Position numbers and translations under genes: made by a program. Source: Chiua virens (taxonomy: Eukaryota; Basidiomycota; Agaricomycetes; Boletales; Boletaceae). Taken from it: 64,000 bases of DNA. Under the pieces are notes generated by a model, which was not told where the DNA came from, searched no databases, and worked only from the letters and a program-made list of their open reading frames with translations. Positions 60,349 to 64,000 of this stretch are shown in pieces; within the stretch, counting starts at the first letter, position 1, and each line of letters opens with the position of its first letter. The DNA lies in assembly GCA_019787685.1 (NCBI GenBank), contig JAHNUO010000015.1, forward strand, positions 62,001 to 126,000, given 5' to 3'.

Positions 60349-61118
60349 GATGTCGAGCCGACCTGATGAAGTCTCTGGTAGATGTCCGTTCGTTCCTCTC
60401 CAAAATGACAAAGCTACATATTTTATTTATTTTATTATTTTAATTTCTCTCGGCCGAGCTTGCGTCTACCGACGGCATCTCTCACGCACACCGCACAACC
60501 CGGCTACTTTCCGTTCATCTAGTATCTACTACTCTACTACCTCCTTCCTACTTCCGAACCTGTGCCGTAGCAGCCGTACCCCACCCCCCGTCACCGCATC
60601 ACCGCTCGTTCCCCATATGTACCTACCACGGTAGGCGAATGACTCGTACTGATCCGACCCGTCACAGCCAGGATATTGGACCTTCCACTCAGAACCGTCT
60701 ACCCGACCGCATTGTTATACCCCTTTTATCTAGTCTGTCACGCCATTCACCGAAATGATCAGATGTTCCGTAGTAAAACTCGTACTGCTACTCCTAACTC
60801 AAGTGTAACCGACCGCACACCTCGCATTTTCGCACGCCTCCATCAATAGCATCACCCTTCGGCCACATATGAATTCACCGAAATGAACCACTACCAAATG
60901 TCCCCAGTGGTAAATCGCCCATATAATACAAAGGAAAATAACATCTTAAAATGCGAATGAACGAGAGCGAGAGTAAAACGATCGCAATTTACACTGAAAG
61001 ATATGAAGAAAAATAGTAAATAGCCTAGTGACAGAAATCTTATACTAGATTATCACACCCTGGTCAGGATTACGTTCCAGCCAGAGCGTGTCGACACGTG
61101 TTGAACAGAGAAATGGTA
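60349..61118. other. Interval between YAP1-like and ERF4 genes
   Basis: 0.8 kb with the bZIP gene promoter (AT-rich TTTATTTATT block at 60421-60443) and the ERF4 3' region. No coding sequence supported. Confidence 0.5.
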
Positions 61119-62145
61119 TCACTGCAGCAGAAATGACATCGGTAAAATCACGCCATGATTGATTAAGAGACTTACATAGTATTCAATCTCCAACTGTAGT
61201 AAATAACCGTCAACGGCGATCTCCATCACAGAGAACGTCCACTCACAAATAGAAAGGCAACCTTTTGTGGCCACAGAATATGCAGCCCGACCAGGTTGTA
61301 TAACTGGGTATTCAGCTCATCGATCTTCTGTTCCAACCGTCGCATTTCCTACAAAAGCAACTTAGACATTATAATACCCCTTATCGCACCCGATCGCTCA
61401 CTTTGGCGTAATGCGACGTCATGATGAACGTCGACAGCTGCAGGGTGACTACAGCCAAGAAATTATCCAAGCACGCGTGTCGTATGCTGTGCGCCGATAT
61501 CAGGATCTCGTTGATATCGTTAATTGTCTGGTGGAACTGCGTCGGCGTGATCTATCCATGAGTGATCCGTCAACGGTTCATTTCACGTACACAATGAGTC
61601 CGGGAATCACGTACCCGTCCCTCTAGCTCAAGGGGAAATACTGGGGAGAACTGAACCAGTTCGCCACCAGCATAATCCCGCTCGATCCGGACTATTTCCC
61701 GTGGATGGTGGATACCTATTTGGCCAACCGGAGGGGTCCCGTACGCAGAGTCGGGGGGAGGTGGTCCAAAGTAATACGTCGAATGTGGAATCAACGGACG
61801 TCGACGACTATCGCGTCCAAACATCTGCATCAGCAACAAAAAAAGGACCGAAACCCATGAACGCACCTCTTTTGCAACGTCGCAAAATTTTTGGAATTCA
61901 GCGTCGAGTAATAGTCCGACGTATACACCTCGTTGGTGTCCTGCAGGCGGATCGATACCGTCCCAGGGTTGTGGCGACGGTGCTTTGAAGTCGAGACGTA
62001 AATGTCGCGAGTTGCGTCCAGACGACCTGAACGTCCGCTGCTTCTCCTTCTCGTTCATCTCCAAGGTGCGATCGCCGCTACGAAGGCTCTCTAGACCGTG
62101 CACGGAACCAAGATCCCCTTTCTCGCCCTCCATGTCAGTCGTCAT
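61119..62145 (-). CDS. ERF4: ERF4/GOLGA7-family subunit of a Ras palmitoyltransferase (5' end and frame uncertain)
   Basis: Partner of the DHHC enzyme Erf2 in S-palmitoylation of Ras at the ER/Golgi. Exons 62145 (or 62133)-61867, 61824-61615, 61551-61402, 61348-61247, 61193-61176 and a last exon that only supplies the TGA at 61121-61119. The core reads FGRDSRRRPLIPHSTYYFGP, VGQIGIHHPREIVRIERDYA, ITPTQFHQTINDINEILISA, LQLSTFIMTSHYAKEMRRLE and LYNLVGLHILWPQKVAFLFL, ending EIEYY. In exon 1 the protein-like text NEVYTSDYYSTLNSKNFATL lies one frame over from its flanks. Two compensating one-base changes (a GG near 61933 and an A4 run near 61871) would join it. The N-terminus may extend upstream into GC-rich, acidic ORFs at 62135-62790. 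Confidence 0.82.
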
Positions 62146-63514
62146 GTGATCGCTCCTTGCCGTTATACCGCAGTGGATGCCAATCTTCCCCGATATCCAC
62201 CTCCTGCATCACGAGTACCTCTTCCTTTCTCGACGCATTCTCCCTCCCAGCCACGCTCGTACCCGTGCGCAAGCGTGAGAGTTCCACCCCTTCCCTTGAC
62301 CCCTCCTCCTCCTCCTCTCCAACTTCTTCCTCCAAGTCCGGTCCCGGTCTCAACCTCACCCTCACCTTCGCCAGGTCCACGCCTAACCGATAGTCCTCCC
62401 CACTTGGCCGCTGCTCACTGTCCCCACTCGGCCGTTCACCATCTGCCTGCGTCCACGACGTCGCCGACGACTCCTCCCCCATTCCCATTCCCATCTCTCT
62501 CACCGACGACCTCGCCGGAGACCCAGACCGCGACCGCGAATGCGTCCCCAGCGCCGACCGCGACCCCGAAGCAACACTGAGACACTACCGACGACGTCCG
62601 TCAGACGAGACCGGGACCGAGACGCTCCCACCACCTCGAGCGAGCCCACGTCCGAATAGCCTTCCCCCGCCCCGTCTTCGCCCTCTTCGAGGTCTTCCTC
62701 ACCTCCCACAGCGATACCGATCGCCACATCTTCGTCGCTGCTATCTCGCTGTGTCCGCTTCGACATCGTGGTCTTGTCGGACTTGTCCACCTTGCTTGTC
62801 TTCCTCGACCGTCGTCACTGTCGCCTCCCCCCCCTTTGCCCGCCCCTCGCCGTCCTCCTGCCACTCCAGTGCCCCATCCTCTACCCCAAGCCGACCGACC
62901 GACCGCCTCGCCATCGCTCGACCGCGGCGTATCTTGAACGTGTTCGACAGAGGTCATGACCACCCGGCGAGACCGTGGTACATCAACAACAAAGAACGGA
63001 GTGGGTGCTTCAATTTGTTCAAAACGTCGTCACGTTGGCAAATTGCTGTCAAAGTGATGTCACGTAAAATAGGATGGTACCCTTGTTTAAGTAAATTGCT
63101 CTAATCGCAAGCAAAGAATGAGTTGGAAATAGAGAAGAGGGAGAGTGGGAAGAGAGGAAACGCGCGTGCGTGTGTGTGTACGCCCAAGTGGAGTTGGACG
63201 AGCAAACGACCGAGATGAGAAGATGAGTAGATGCGTGCAACGTGCCGAGCACTCACGTGCATGTACGTGGTCAGAGAAAAACTCACACCACAATTAGACT
63301 TGCAATCCGCGCACAACAAAGATCGAGAGTGAAAGAGAAAACCGATTCTATGGAATGAAGTGCTACATGTACATATGTGCTGTGATACATAAGAAAAAAA
63401 GTATGACGCATTGTGCAAGCTAAACAATTACTTTCCATGTCGTTTTCGGTCATGTACAAGGGATCGCAACCAGTCCGCAGGTCACATCAACACCAAAAAA
63501 ACCAGGAATAAAAA
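62146..63514. other. GC-rich interval upstream of ERF4
   Basis: Low-complexity, Ser/Arg/Glu-rich frames on the minus strand (62135-62503 and 62500-62790, starting MSKRTQRDSSDEDVAIG) may encode a disordered ERF4 N-terminus broken by indels, or be chance in GC-rich DNA. Beyond 62960 the sequence becomes AT-richer and holds no supported gene. Confidence 0.4.
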
Positions 63515-64000
63515 TTAGGTAGGAGAAGGATCCTTCTTTTCATGCAGTCGAGGCGGTGATGCCACAGGTCGTGCCGTAGGCGACCCTGCAGCTGGATTCA
63601 TCACCTCGGACAACTTTCCTCTCGCTGGTGGCGATGGCGAGCGTCGATCGATCGCCATGCGTTCGTCCGTGGGAGAAGGTACAGTAGACACAGGAGAAGC
63701 CAACGTCGCAATAGGAGGCAGCGCGATCTGTGTAGATGTGCTAGCATGTGATCCATGTCCGGCACCGACCGGTCGCGGGTGAGGAGGTAGAGAGATTGTA
63801 GAAGGTGGGCTCGGAGGGTATGGATGTCCAGCATCACCATGCTGTCGAGACTCGGGAGAGTGCGAGGCAGGTTGCGTCCGGAATGGAATCGGCGAAGGTC
63901 GCGAGGAGGGAACGGGTGTGTGACGCCCGGTAGGAGAAGGTGGTCCGCGCTTCATCGGATCTATGCGTGTGCGCTTGTTCTCCATTTCATCTACGCCAGG
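63515..64000 (-). CDS. 3' part of a proline/serine-rich protein (partial)
   Basis: A minus-strand frame is open from the right edge to a stop at 63515. About 160 residues are visible: a basic start (MENKRTRIDPMKRGPPSP) followed by a Pro/Ser/Thr/Ala-rich, surely disordered tail. The frame is also open upstream of the Met at 63985, so the real start is outside the window. Such tails are common in fungal transcription factors and regulators. No domain is visible and the family is unknown. Confidence 0.5.
   Translation of the reverse strand, partial: PGVDEMENKRTRIDPMKRGPPSPTGRHTPVPSSRPSPIPFRTQPASHSPESRQHGDAGHPYPPSPPSTISLPPHPRPVGAGHGSHASTSTQIALPPIATLASPVSTVPSPTDERMAIDRRSPSPPARGKLSEVMNPAAGSPTARPVASPPRLHEKKDPSPT

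Overview
This is nuclear DNA of a filamentous basidiomycete, most likely an agaricomycete. Genes lie on both strands and are split by many 45-70 nt GT-AG introns. The set includes a fungal chitin synthase export chaperone, a Pho85-type cyclin, an AP-1-like bZIP factor, a GH55 glucanase and multi-exon cytochrome P450s. I cannot name the species. No CRISPR array, rRNA, tRNA, virus or intact transposon was seen.

Layout. 0-8.3 kb: end of an unknown gene (+), ADAL-type deaminase (-), PDK-family mitochondrial kinase (+), GPALPP/DUF3752 protein (-), CHS7 (-). 8.3-13.2 kb: gene-poor, with a possible old duplicated segment. 13.2-15.3 kb: PHO85 cyclin (+). 16.9-21.6 kb: meiotic SPO22/ZIP4 TPR protein (+), tail to tail with UTP18 (-). 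25.5-27.2 kb: divergent G-protein alpha subunit (+). 28.2-31.2 kb: cullin-4 (+). 31.2-34.8 kb: gene-poor. 34.8-38.4 kb: secreted GH55 beta-1,3-glucanase (-). 39.2-40.0 kb: short conserved-looking protein (+). 41.3-47.7 kb: two tandem P450 paralogues (+). 49.7-54.1 kb: SMN (+) and NIC96/NUP93 (-), tail to tail. 54.3-57.1 kb: ABC half-transporter (+), divergent from NIC96. 58.4-60.3 kb: YAP1-like bZIP (-). 61.1-62.1 kb: ERF4 (-). The right edge holds the end of a proline-rich gene (-).

Most genes are housekeeping functions: ribosome biogenesis, nuclear pore, snRNP assembly, ubiquitin ligase, mitochondrial kinase, chitin secretion, meiosis, stress transcription. I see no biosynthetic cluster or defence island. 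The P450 pair and the ABC transporter are not adjacent and are not obviously linked. I did not find a clearly new multi-gene system.

The strongest window-wide signal is a series of single-base reading-frame breaks inside conserved genes (UTP18, G alpha, cullin-4, GH55, P450-2, NIC96, ABC, ERF4, the 39 kb gene). Exon-length sums support a net one-base shift in UTP18 (2 mod 3), G alpha (2 mod 3) and P450-2 (one exon one base longer than its paralogue). Because essential genes are hit, residual assembly indels are the simplest reading. Other points of interest are four GC-AG introns fixed by reading frame, stop-free 3n introns in CHS7 and UTP18, a perfect 14-bp hairpin after cullin-4, and unusual guanine-nucleotide motifs in the G alpha subunit.
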